Assembly (NCBI GenBank): GCA_031253985.1
Contig: JAIRVH010000192.1
Coordinates: 118,857-182,856 of the forward strand
Source: Sphingobacterium sp.
GTDB taxonomy: Bacteria > Bacteroidota > Bacteroidia > Sphingobacteriales > Sphingobacteriaceae
Length of the DNA: 64,000 bases
Reading direction: 5' to 3'
The notes under the pieces are model-generated. The model was not told where the DNA came from. It was given only the letters and a program-made list of their open reading frames with translations, and made no database searches. A program made the position numbers and the translations under genes. This document shows positions 18,448-27,574 of the stretch, in pieces (the stretch's first letter is position 1; the number at the start of each line of letters is the position of its first letter).

Positions 18448-19728
18448 CTACTTTTTCTTGTGCCACATGCTGAAATCATCCGGCACAATAATCCGATCGA
18501 CCACATGGACCGGCCCTTGAATGGTGTTGATATTTTCCTCAATAATGTCCGCTGGTTGTGCTTTGCTTTTTAAATGCCCCACCTGAATTCTGTTGCCTGA
18601 ACGGTAAAAACGATGGTAGATACTCTTGAATTCAGCCAGCTTGTTGTTGTCCAACATTTGCGAAAAAATAGTCGAATTATCGATTTCACGGTCACTTTGA
18701 ATGTCTACATTCGCCATAGTATAGTCTTCATTATAACCAGTCTCCATTCGTGCGCTGCCAATGTACTGGTACTTGAGCAGGCTATCCACCGGAGTTAATT
18801 GGTTGTTTTCATAGTACCATGGGGTTTCGATCCGTCCGTTCAACGCGCGCAGATCAGCCTCCGTATAAATGCCGATCCGGTTGAAAGCTGCATCGGTTGG
18901 CGCAAACAATGTACAATGGATGACATGCCGAGGCCGTTCAGTACTATAATGAAAAGTACCCTCAAAATAATAATTCCAATCGAGCATAAAACGAACAGGT
19001 AAACCATATCCTGCATACATATTCATCATAAAATCGTTAGTATACTCGATATTGCTAAGTTCCATGGACTTTAAATACAGGGAAAAACGGCCGTCCTTGA
19101 CCAAAAAATCGTACATCTGCTGCTGGGGAGCTTTGAGAACCTGCTCAAGAATAAAAACATGTCCCTGCGCAACGGCAAGTTCTTGCCCAATCTTTAATTT
19201 CTTTCCATCGATAATGAAGTTCCCTCCGTCCATACTCAGCTGTTGCCGATAGAAATAGGGGACCGTCCGTACCAATGAACCATCCCGGGGTTCACCATCC
19301 AGAAATTTGGGGTGTTTCAATAGTGTGAAAAATGTTAAATCTCCACCAGCTAGGGCTAGTTTTTCGGAACTGATGGCACCATTGAGCACATGATAACGTA
19401 ATACATTCTGCAAGGAGTCTTTCGTCAGTTGCTGTATTTTTGCAGCAGTATATCCCGAGGTTTCCATGGCCTTATTGTTAGGGACCAAAAAGGTCAGTTT
19501 GACCTGCGCCTGTTCCGTCGCCAATACCTTATCCATCTCCGCCTTTTGCCACATTGCTTTGAACAGGCTTGTCTCTTCAGGCAGAGCTACTGTGAGCGAT
19601 GGGTAATCGGGAGCGGGGATTTCCTCACCCACCGGATCCGGCATAAATTCTGTTTTTTGACAGGCAGAAAATAGGAGGAGAACTCCACATAGTATACCCA
19701 TTATATGTTGATTTAAATTACTTTTCAT
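18448..19728 (-). CDS. FAS1 (fasciclin) double-domain lipoprotein
   Basis: This 426-residue protein has a lipobox signal (GVLLLFSACQKTE). The first FAS1 domain carries LTFLVPNNKAMETSGY (about 77-92) and closes with LAVAQGHVFILEQVL. The second carries HCTLFAPTDAAFNRIGIY (about 272-290) and closes with INTIQGPVHVVDRIIVP. A longer inter-domain insert (MYAGYGLPVRFMLDWNYYFEG) distinguishes it from its neighbours. Its ATG overlaps the stop of the preceding FAS1 gene by four bases (ATGA at 19725-19728), so their translation is coupled. The ligand is unknown. Confidence 0.88.
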   Translation of the reverse strand: MKSNLNQHIMGILCGVLLLFSACQKTEFMPDPVGEEIPAPDYPSLTVALPEETSLFKAMWQKAEMDKVLATEQAQVKLTFLVPNNKAMETSGYTAAKIQQLTKDSLQNVLRYHVLNGAISSEKLALAGGDLTFFTLLKHPKFLDGEPRDGSLVRTVPYFYRQQLSMDGGNFIIDGKKLKIGQELAVAQGHVFILEQVLKAPQQQMYDFLVKDGRFSLYLKSMELSNIEYTNDFMMNMYAGYGLPVRFMLDWNYYFEGTFHYSTERPRHVIHCTLFAPTDAAFNRIGIYTEADLRALNGRIETPWYYENNQLTPVDSLLKYQYIGSARMETGYNEDYTMANVDIQSDREIDNSTIFSQMLDNNKLAEFKSIYHRFYRSGNRIQVGHLKSKAQPADIIEENINTIQGPVHVVDRIIVPDDFSMWHKKK

Positions 19729-20810
19729 CGTTGATCTGTCTTAGTTTCTTCCTTTATCAGCGCTTCTTCAGGCAATACCAATAAGCTATTTATTCCGTGT
19801 ACAACACCATTGTCCGCTTTAAAATCCGTTTGATAGCCCGGCTGAAAGTTGCTGATCCGAAGCGGTGTATTGGGTTCGGGTGCCTGGCTGTGAATAATAA
19901 AGGGTTCCATTGGCTTAGTGGCAGAAATGCCAAAATAATATAATTCATCACCCACAATGCGCGCACGATAAAACGGACCGCCGTAGTTGCCGGATCCGGC
20001 TAGCTGTCCATAGATTGCCATATCGGAGAGAAAGAAGTGGTTATACAGCAGATAAACGCGTGACAATCGTTTGCCGTACTTACTGGGATCTAAACGAGCA
20101 ATATCACTTGCTGTGAGGTTTGCCTTTTTAAAAGCCTCATTATCGGGTGCAAAAACAGTTGTATTGACAGGCTCTCCCAGACGCTCCCAATCTCCCATAC
20201 GTTTGAGCAGTGCAATAAATAAGCTATACTCAGGTTTGGAATTTAACACATCTTGTATGGTTGGATTGTACTTTAGCACTTTATCAACGACATGCAGGAC
20301 ACCGTTTGCCAATACAATATTCTGTGTCGCAGAAACAGATTTTGCGCCATTGATATACAGATCTGAAATTAGCGTACATTCCGTACAGACTTTTTGGGAT
20401 TTATAGCCAATAAAAAGTTCCTTTTCCATCATATTGACATACTTATTATCGATGGTATTCGGTGGTACATCACTGGTATACAACCTTCGGGGCAACATAT
20501 GATAAAGCAATAGCTGGCGTAGGCTATCCTGCTTCATACCAACGAAGTCGCTGGCACGAACAATGCCTAGATCATTGAAGGCGCTATTCGTTGGAGCAAA
20601 CACCGTATAAGGCCCCTCCTGTTTAAGCATATCCAATAAGTCGGCCTGTTTCAATGCGGCATAAAGCAGGCTCAAGTTGTAATTGTTACCAATGAAATCC
20701 GCTGCATTGCTGTATTTGTCACTTTCGACATATAGATCAAGGTCTTTATTCTTGCATCCATGAAAAAAGAGTGTGTTTAAAAGTAAAGCAAGCCAAACGA
20801 GTATCTTCAT
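19725..20810 (-). CDS. FAS1 (fasciclin) double-domain lipoprotein
   Basis: I choose the ATG at 20810, which gives a classical lipoprotein signal (MKILVWLALLLNTLFFHGCKN) and about 361 residues; an ATG at 20885, 2 bp after the preceding gene, would add 25 hydrophilic residues that would spoil the signal. Two FAS1 domains are visible: YTVFAPTNSAFNDLGIV and later NTTVFAPDNEAFKKANLT, each ending in an NGVLHVVDKVL or NGVVHGINSLL motif. It is the first of the three FAS1 genes after the two DUF4397-type lipoproteins. Its role is probably surface adhesion or ligand capture. Confidence 0.85.
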   Translation of the reverse strand: MKILVWLALLLNTLFFHGCKNKDLDLYVESDKYSNAADFIGNNYNLSLLYAALKQADLLDMLKQEGPYTVFAPTNSAFNDLGIVRASDFVGMKQDSLRQLLLYHMLPRRLYTSDVPPNTIDNKYVNMMEKELFIGYKSQKVCTECTLISDLYINGAKSVSATQNIVLANGVLHVVDKVLKYNPTIQDVLNSKPEYSLFIALLKRMGDWERLGEPVNTTVFAPDNEAFKKANLTASDIARLDPSKYGKRLSRVYLLYNHFFLSDMAIYGQLAGSGNYGGPFYRARIVGDELYYFGISATKPMEPFIIHSQAPEPNTPLRISNFQPGYQTDFKADNGVVHGINSLLVLPEEALIKEETKTDQR

Positions 20811-20887
20811 ACCGACCGACTGCACAGGATCTTTGATTTCTCTGCTCGCTGTTTGCTGATTTATAGCTAAAATATCAGGTCTCATAA

Positions 20888-22129
20888 TTAATAAATAGGT
20901 TGCGGATACTTACGTTGTACAGTTGTCAGGAAGGCATTGCCATTGACGATTTCAATACTGTTGACCACACCAAAAGTCCGGGGATTATCTTTGCCTGAAT
21001 GGACATTGACGGTCAAACCGGGAAAGAAGGTATTGAGGTAATAGCTTGGTGCATAACTTGCATGATCCATCAGGATATAACCAAACCGGCCATCTTTAAC
21101 GGCCGCCTCCTGCGTTCCCTTTGGGACTGTAGGCGGTTCATAATAGGAACCTGAAATCCGCGGGTCAATAGGTGGTGCAAAAAACTGAATATATTGCCAG
21201 GTATCGGAATAAATCTTGTTTTTATCCTGCAAAAAGATTGGAAAACTATAATAAGGCGTAACCTTGGGCACATCGGTATTACGCAAGATCTGGCCTGCAT
21301 ACTGGTAACTGAAGGCCGGAATCCGTTGTTGTACTGTCGCTCCGGCAGCATTCACACTTGGCTGAATATGCGTGATAAAAATATTCATCGTATCACGGAT
21401 ACCATACCGCAGGGAGCTTGTTGTCGCAGGTACGGGCAATTTCAATAAGGGCTCAGCCTGAAGGAAGCCTTTTGCACTCAGATTATAAAAATTAACATAA
21501 GTCAGGGTATCCGAAAAAGCCTGTTTATGGAAAATCTCCTGACGGACATAGAGTCCATTTTCCTTTGTCTTAAAGTCTTTCTGCAGTATATGCAAGGTAT
21601 ACACTTCACGCGAGGAGAGGTCAATGATGGTATCCAGAAATACTTTGCGCTGTTGCTCATCGGGCAATTGCGCAAATGGAACGTTACTGATGGGCCTTGC
21701 CATAAAGAGGAAACGACGTTTGCCTGCAGGCACCTGTGCCCAATTTGTTAAATCAAAACCATTCAGTATAGGTGCTGTGGGTACCAGTTCTTTGCCCGGG
21801 TATTCGGGGTTATATTTAGAGGTACTCAATCCCGCATGTGCTGCATTGGGTGCTGCATAGATATTCCGTTTATCCAAAAAATCACCTATTGCCTTTCCAC
21901 CAATGGGTTTGCCTGACGCATCAAACTCCGGATCAATAAACATGCAGAAAAAAGGTTGCGCTTCTTCTTTATTATCCAATGTGAGCGTATAGGTCAAATT
22001 ATTAAATACCCGGATATAAGCAGGGTCTTCGACGGTACGATATTCGGTTTTTGTGCAGCTAGCTACGCAAAAAACAAACGACAACGCGATAATTGCAAAA
22101 ATGGGACAATTTAAAATCTTGTGTTTCAT
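20888..22129 (-). CDS. DUF4397-like lipoprotein, hypothetical
   Basis: This 413-residue lipoprotein starts with IIALSFVFCVASCTKTEY. The body is beta-rich, opening with YIRVFNNLTYTLTLDN and containing later strands such as DTLTYVNFYNLSAKGF and PAGKRRFLFMARPIS, compatible with one or two DUF4397-type beta-sandwich domains, though the match is weaker than in the next gene upstream. It lies 8 bp after that gene and 2 bp before the extended frame of the FAS1 gene. It is probably exported to the outer membrane as part of the same surface complex. Function unknown. Confidence 0.7.
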   Translation of the reverse strand: MKHKILNCPIFAIIALSFVFCVASCTKTEYRTVEDPAYIRVFNNLTYTLTLDNKEEAQPFFCMFIDPEFDASGKPIGGKAIGDFLDKRNIYAAPNAAHAGLSTSKYNPEYPGKELVPTAPILNGFDLTNWAQVPAGKRRFLFMARPISNVPFAQLPDEQQRKVFLDTIIDLSSREVYTLHILQKDFKTKENGLYVRQEIFHKQAFSDTLTYVNFYNLSAKGFLQAEPLLKLPVPATTSSLRYGIRDTMNIFITHIQPSVNAAGATVQQRIPAFSYQYAGQILRNTDVPKVTPYYSFPIFLQDKNKIYSDTWQYIQFFAPPIDPRISGSYYEPPTVPKGTQEAAVKDGRFGYILMDHASYAPSYYLNTFFPGLTVNVHSGKDNPRTFGVVNSIEIVNGNAFLTTVQRKYPQPIY

Positions 22130-22137
22130 AAAAATGG

Positions 22138-23928
22138 TTATTTCGTATGTTTTACTACCATAAACTTCGCTTTGTCGGTTTCGGAGGTGCTTTTCAGATC
22201 ACCTATCACCGCGATGGAATATACCCCCGGTTCATGCAGTGGAACTTTACGTCCGACAGCGGTATACAGTTTGGGATTTGCCACAAGCTGCGTACTGGAC
22301 AATGGTTTGACCTGCTCCAGCCAATCACCTGGAATACGCGTTGCCAGCGAACTGTAAGCCATAAACTGATAGGGACCACCAACATCATTGGAAGCACTAT
22401 AGAGCAGCGTTGTATAAGGTTGCAGGATATTTAAAACTCCGGGAGCCATATTTACACCACTATCCATTGCCCCTGTACCAAAAGGACGTCCCTCACCATT
22501 AGTAAATGTGGCATAGGGCAAAGCTGTACAGAAATTCAGGAAACGGAAATTAAACATATAGCTGGACCGGAACCGGTCTATTGTCGCATTATTACCCCCT
22601 CCTACTTTCCCCGTATAGCCCGTTCCGGCCAAATTATTGGCTGCTAATAGAACCTTGACTTTTTTGTCCTGATCCGTATAGAGCCAGGCTGTATAATTTT
22701 GTCCGGCCTGCAGTTCGGCATCGAGGCCGGCCAAAGCCTGTCCTGAACCTGTTTCCAGCACAATACGCTGTTGACCTGCAACGACGCGGATATAATCCGA
22801 TGCTGCACCATAAGCCGTTGCAGTAGTTTTTTGTCCTTTTGCAGCCAGTACCGTATTTTGTCCAATGATTGTATTGGCCAGCTGTATTTGTGCATAGGTC
22901 CGATTGAGTGGTTCACTGATATCTGCAATGATCTGAAAACCGTTTTGCAATTCGTTGATGTCGTCTGTACCCGTAGTCCAGGTAAAGTCTTTGGGATGTA
23001 CAACAATGGTATAGATCCCCCCGGGCTGGAAGGTCTGAACCGGAGCATAAGTCTGACCAGAAGACATGCGAGGAATGGCACCGCCGCCCATCTCCATGGT
23101 TGAGTTGAAACGGTCGATATTATTGTAATAGGTATGCCCCACCGCCGGAATCTGCCGGCCATCAGCCGTCAGCAGCTTAAACTGATAGGTACCATAAGGC
23201 AGTTCCACATAATCCGACCAGGCATCGCTGGCAATCTTTGTGGTGACCTTACTAACAGGCGTTCCATCTGCATAAGCTAAGGTAATCGGACCAGTAATAT
23301 CCTCCATGGAGCTTGTTGGCATCAGCTTCTTGGCGAAATTAATAATCCGGATTTTAAAATGGTCCGGACGTGCCGGAGCGGTCACACTACGTGGTACCTC
23401 CACCAGTTTATCCGGTTTCTGCACCCTGCTTTCGTGATTGATCAGCAGGTAATAGTCTTTCGGAGCGCTGTAAGAATCGCGGACTGTAAACTCGACATCA
23501 TGAGAAGCTATGTTCCGATTTGGTATCGGCACAAAGGTTGTTCTAAAACGTATCGTACCATCGGTCTGAAAGAGATCCTGAGGTACCGTCCAGCTCTGTC
23601 CCAAACGCCCATCTTTTGGAAAATACCGTGTTCCCGGTGGCGTCAGCTCTTCGGGTGGAATATAGCCCGAACGCCTTGGGGGCACAAAGAAATTTGTCAG
23701 ACTGTCACCATTGGCTATCAGCTGCGCATTCTCGGATAAATTGACCAAACGTGTATTCGAGGCTTTTGCAGCATCGGGGTTGGGTCTATAGTCAAAGGTA
23801 TAATCTAAGTTTTCTCGTTTACAGGAGAGGACAAAAATACTGACCAACAGCAGTATGACCTGAAGGAGGGATATCCCTACCATCACCTTCAAGCGCTGTC
23901 CATTCGTTCCTTTTTTTTGCTGTTTCAT
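22138..23928 (-). CDS. DUF4397 domain-containing lipoprotein
   Basis: This 596-residue protein has an N-terminal basic stretch and a lipobox (LVSIFVLSCKREN). Several repeats of the DUF4397 style are seen: FKIRIINFAKKLMPTSSMED with TLAYADGTPVSKVT and WSDYVELPYGTYQFKLLTADG, then YIRVVAGQQRIVLETGSGQA, and MFNFRFLNFCTALPYATFTN with LLYSASNDVGGPYQFMAYSS. These domains are immunoglobulin-like and are common in Bacteroidota surface lipoproteins of unknown function. The gene starts 2 bp after the STN-type TonB receptor stop, so it may act as a SusD-like accessory, but it has no SusD sequence features. Confidence 0.8.
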   Translation of the reverse strand: MKQQKKGTNGQRLKVMVGISLLQVILLLVSIFVLSCKRENLDYTFDYRPNPDAAKASNTRLVNLSENAQLIANGDSLTNFFVPPRRSGYIPPEELTPPGTRYFPKDGRLGQSWTVPQDLFQTDGTIRFRTTFVPIPNRNIASHDVEFTVRDSYSAPKDYYLLINHESRVQKPDKLVEVPRSVTAPARPDHFKIRIINFAKKLMPTSSMEDITGPITLAYADGTPVSKVTTKIASDAWSDYVELPYGTYQFKLLTADGRQIPAVGHTYYNNIDRFNSTMEMGGGAIPRMSSGQTYAPVQTFQPGGIYTIVVHPKDFTWTTGTDDINELQNGFQIIADISEPLNRTYAQIQLANTIIGQNTVLAAKGQKTTATAYGAASDYIRVVAGQQRIVLETGSGQALAGLDAELQAGQNYTAWLYTDQDKKVKVLLAANNLAGTGYTGKVGGGNNATIDRFRSSYMFNFRFLNFCTALPYATFTNGEGRPFGTGAMDSGVNMAPGVLNILQPYTTLLYSASNDVGGPYQFMAYSSLATRIPGDWLEQVKPLSSTQLVANPKLYTAVGRKVPLHEPGVYSIAVIGDLKSTSETDKAKFMVVKHTK

Positions 23929-23930
23929 AC

Positions 23931-26900
23931 TTATAAAATGTTATAGGTAAATCCAACCATAATTTCTGTTCCGCGCTTGTAACTACGGTTGAGGTATTCG
24001 CGTCCATACCATTTGCCACCTGTATTTGGGTTGGCATAAACCGTTTTGATAGCTGGATTAAGGATATTCTTTGCATAACCTTTAAATAGCAGCCGCTTAT
24101 TCAGCTTTTGGCTGAATACCAGATCCAACATGGAAAATGGCCGCGTATAAAGGTCCGGTTCACCGGTAAGATTGATCTGTACCAGTCTTTCGCCTACGGT
24201 ATTGTAAGTCGCTGTAATATCTGTACCCCACTTTTTATTGTTAAAATTCAGCCAGGCATTGATACTATAGGGTGCCTGTTCAAAGAGTGGGCTATTGGTC
24301 GGTGCATTCCGGTCGATGGACCAATTGGCAGCAAGCCTTTCTGGTATTTTCTTAATATTGCTCTGCGCAAGCAGTAGATTGGACCCTAAGAAGAAATCCT
24401 GTGCAGGTTCCCAGAATGAGCCTAAGTTTTTCACCAGTTCCAGTTCAATTCCATAAACCCGGCCCCGGTTGGGATCGTTCTGAAATTGAATGATCGGAAA
24501 TTCCGGAAAAGTAGCCGCCAGTCCTTGAGTTTGCAGACTGAATACCTTCACGAGCTGGTCATTTATTTCTTTCCCGAAGGCTGAAATGGCAATGACCTCC
24601 CCGCTATTTGGGAACCACTCCCAGCGGAAATCCAGGTTTTTGGTCGACTGGTTTTTTAAGTTTCTGTTTCCGACGACCAAGCCCATCTGGAAAGCGTCAA
24701 ATTCGTAAACATTGGTAATTTCCCGTAATTCAGGTCGCGCCAGTGTGGTATTGAAGGCTACCCTAAAGTTCATGTTCTCGTTAAGGGTATACGTTGCATT
24801 GACCGAATAATATGGTTTGTAGCCCTGCTTATAGGCCGAATTGGGATTCTGTGGATTCAGGTTTACGGTTCCGTTAGCATTCGCTGCTATTAGTGATGGA
24901 TCCAGATACACATTCGCTGTATCCACCGCGGACTGAATATTGGTATTTTCAAAGCGCAAACCACCGGCAATACGGAGTTCATCCGTCAGTTTCAGGTCCA
25001 GCATGCCATAGAACGCATTGGTTTCATAAAATCCGGTGTAATTGTTTGGTGATTTTTGGATGTTGTACAAGAAGCCACCCACGGGAAAGTCACCTTCGCC
25101 TACTCCACCTGTGGGCACGCGCACGCCAACCACCTCATTGCTGACCAGCCGGTCCAGATTACCTTCCACATCATAGAGCGGGATCGAGGAGAATTTACCG
25201 GGACCGTAAGCGCCATAGCTTGTAAAATTAGATCCCGGTAAAAACAGTACATTTTCACCAAATTTCCGCTCGCGGTTCAGATAGTTGAATCCTGTTTTAA
25301 ATTCCTGTTTATAACCGAATAATTTAAATGGTATGGCCAGATCAGCTTTGTAATTATAATTAGTTTCGTCCAGATTCCGCCAGCGCCGTCCATTTGGGTC
25401 GGCTTGAATAATGCCATAAGGACCAAATCCGTTGACATAACCTGAACTTAATGCATAATAGCGTTCGGTGTAGACAAACTCTGAATTCCCTGTATTGGGA
25501 AGCGGACTAATTCCCGGCCGTTCGATAGCGCCACCATAGCGCGGTTTGTAATCCACCATATTGACAAAGCGGTAATCTGGATCATTCTGGTTGGATTTGG
25601 AGGACGCCAAATTGTAGCTCAATCGCGGAGAATACGCACTTTTTAAAAATTTGTGTTCCCCTTGCAGGTTAAAGGTATGTAGCATACGGAAGGTTTGTTT
25701 TAGCGAGTAGGTCGTACTATTTACTTCGCCGGGTAAACCCGCATAGTAATATCCACCACGCAGATTGTTCGCTGTATTCTCACCACCCCAGCTTCCCAGG
25801 TACTGAAAACTCACTTCGTGTCTAGGATTAAAACGATAGGTCAAACCACCCAATAGGCCGTAATTGAGCGTTTCTACTCCTGTATTTTCCTTATAGGTTT
25901 GGTATTTACCCATCACAATATTATTTGTGGTTGTAAAATTGGGGATCTTACGCTGGCTATAGATATAAGGGCTTCCCGTAACCACACCTTGGTAGATACT
26001 GTATTGTGTCAGGTCGCCATCGTAGATATTACTAGTACGACGGTAATAGTTTCCGCCTAGAATTACGCCCAATTTATGTTTATCAAAAAGGGTATAACTA
26101 TTTCCAAACGTGGCTGAATACAATTGATTGAGCGGTGCCTTTTTGGTCTGGGAGGTCAAAACGGGATCAAAGCCCTGCATGATGCCGTTGATGCGATTGA
26201 CTTCCTGGCGCACTTCGGGACTATAATTGCTCGACGCAATTAACTGCTGAATCGAGCTCAGTCCATTTGGGTATTGCTTGGATAGATTCAGGAAGTCTTT
26301 GGAAAGATCTTTTTTATTGATAGCCGTACCCAATACGCCCATATCGCTGTTCCAGAAACTATTATACTTGCCACCGACTCCAATATTGGAATTGAAGCCT
26401 GTCTGCGCGATCACTTCAAAGGTCATCTTATCCGGGACGGATTTGGTTTTCAGTTCGACGATTCCCGAAGCCGCATCGGCAGGTTTATCGGGTGTCACGG
26501 TCTTATAAACCGTAATGTTATCCAATAATGAAGCTGGGACCAGATCCAGAGGGATAGCACTGCGATCAGGATCCGAGGATGCCAGGCGTACACCATTCAG
26601 CTGACCAATTACCGACCGGTCTCCGAGTCCACGTACAGCGACATATTTGTCGTCAGTGATGGTCACTCCGGTCACACGTTGCAAGGCTTGTGTAGTGGTG
26701 ATACTTCCGGTACGTTCGATCAACTGCGCAGAAATTGCATCCTGTACCACGGAGGCTTTACGGCGTTCCTCGAGGACAGAAGCCTCCGTATTTGCACGCT
26801 TTCGTGCCTGCACCGTGACTTCGACTTCCTCCAATGCCGTTGTCAGAGGCTGCAATCGTACGGTCAGATCGGACTGCTGCGCAGTGACAGTCAACTCTTT

Positions 26901-27443
26901 GCGCTGATACCCCAGTGAGGTAAAGGCAAGTACCGCATTTTGACCGGAGATCACGATGGAAAAATTTCCATTCTCATCTGTTGAGGTCGAATTTTTGGTA
27001 TTCTTTACGCTAATGGAAATCCCTGCCAATGGCTGTCCGGTATTCCCGTCCAGCACCCGGCCACGGACCGTAGCAGTCTGGGACAGACGGCCTGTTTTTT
27101 TCTCATCGACCGGATCTTCCGTTCCGATACGTCGAATGGTTACAATCCTGTTTTTGACCGTATAGGCAAAAGGGAGCTTTTCGAAACAACGTTCCAGCAC
27201 CTGTTCCAAGGGTGCATTCACCACATTAATGGTGATGCGCGGAGCATGATCAAAGATCTCCGCGTCATAAAAAAAATCGTACCCTGTCTGCTGGCTGATC
27301 TGTTCCATTAGATCGGCCAAAAGGGTCTTTTGCTTATTAATAGTTAGGCGCTGACCATATGTAGCTGCACTTAAATGTGCTAATACACAGGTTAATAATA
27401 CCATGGTGATTTTCATAACACGCATGACTTGATGAAAATTCAT
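23931..27443 (-). CDS. TonB-dependent receptor/transducer with N-terminal STN domain
   Basis: This 1170-residue outer-membrane protein has a signal peptide, then an STN domain (LTINKQKTLLADLMEQISQQ to TVKNRIVTIRR, about 33-105) that contacts the FecR anti-sigma factor. A carboxypeptidase-regulatory-like domain (VRGRVLDGNTGQPLAGISI, about 128-205) follows, then a plug with LQRVTGVTITDDKYVAVRGL and a barrel closing in MVGFTYNIL. The RGLGDRSVIGQLNGVRL motif places it in the large carbohydrate or peptide-uptake receptor group. It follows sigma and fecR, so ligand binding probably controls expression of this same operon. Substrate unknown. Confidence 0.9.
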   Translation of the reverse strand: MNFHQVMRVMKITMVLLTCVLAHLSAATYGQRLTINKQKTLLADLMEQISQQTGYDFFYDAEIFDHAPRITINVVNAPLEQVLERCFEKLPFAYTVKNRIVTIRRIGTEDPVDEKKTGRLSQTATVRGRVLDGNTGQPLAGISISVKNTKNSTSTDENGNFSIVISGQNAVLAFTSLGYQRKELTVTAQQSDLTVRLQPLTTALEEVEVTVQARKRANTEASVLEERRKASVVQDAISAQLIERTGSITTTQALQRVTGVTITDDKYVAVRGLGDRSVIGQLNGVRLASSDPDRSAIPLDLVPASLLDNITVYKTVTPDKPADAASGIVELKTKSVPDKMTFEVIAQTGFNSNIGVGGKYNSFWNSDMGVLGTAINKKDLSKDFLNLSKQYPNGLSSIQQLIASSNYSPEVRQEVNRINGIMQGFDPVLTSQTKKAPLNQLYSATFGNSYTLFDKHKLGVILGGNYYRRTSNIYDGDLTQYSIYQGVVTGSPYIYSQRKIPNFTTTNNIVMGKYQTYKENTGVETLNYGLLGGLTYRFNPRHEVSFQYLGSWGGENTANNLRGGYYYAGLPGEVNSTTYSLKQTFRMLHTFNLQGEHKFLKSAYSPRLSYNLASSKSNQNDPDYRFVNMVDYKPRYGGAIERPGISPLPNTGNSEFVYTERYYALSSGYVNGFGPYGIIQADPNGRRWRNLDETNYNYKADLAIPFKLFGYKQEFKTGFNYLNRERKFGENVLFLPGSNFTSYGAYGPGKFSSIPLYDVEGNLDRLVSNEVVGVRVPTGGVGEGDFPVGGFLYNIQKSPNNYTGFYETNAFYGMLDLKLTDELRIAGGLRFENTNIQSAVDTANVYLDPSLIAANANGTVNLNPQNPNSAYKQGYKPYYSVNATYTLNENMNFRVAFNTTLARPELREITNVYEFDAFQMGLVVGNRNLKNQSTKNLDFRWEWFPNSGEVIAISAFGKEINDQLVKVFSLQTQGLAATFPEFPIIQFQNDPNRGRVYGIELELVKNLGSFWEPAQDFFLGSNLLLAQSNIKKIPERLAANWSIDRNAPTNSPLFEQAPYSINAWLNFNNKKWGTDITATYNTVGERLVQINLTGEPDLYTRPFSMLDLVFSQKLNKRLLFKGYAKNILNPAIKTVYANPNTGGKWYGREYLNRSYKRGTEIMVGFTYNIL

Positions 27444-27515
27444 ACTTTTGTCTTGTAGTTATAGTAAATGTTAAAATTGACGACAGATCTTTTTTAATGA
27501 CTTTAGCTATTTTGG

Positions 27516-27540
27516 GCGGTGATGTTGGTAGCATCGCCGC
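27516..27540 (-). promoter_or_regulatory. hairpin between fecR and the TonB receptor gene
   Basis: Arms GCGGTGATG (27516-27524) and CATCGCCGC (27532-27540) pair with one G-T wobble around a 7-base loop. On the minus strand no T-tract follows the hairpin, so it is not a standard terminator for that strand. It may be a partial terminator, a processing or stability element, or a terminator acting on plus-strand transcripts, where a T-tract follows. Confidence 0.5.
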
Positions 27541-27574
27541 TTATTTTTTATCCAATGTCATTTGCAATGGGTAA

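Noticed and set aside
14173..27165. Many long open stretches on the plus strand opposite the TonB/FAS1 operon
   Set aside because: They mirror the coding bias of the minus-strand genes and contain no domain signatures or signal peptides.
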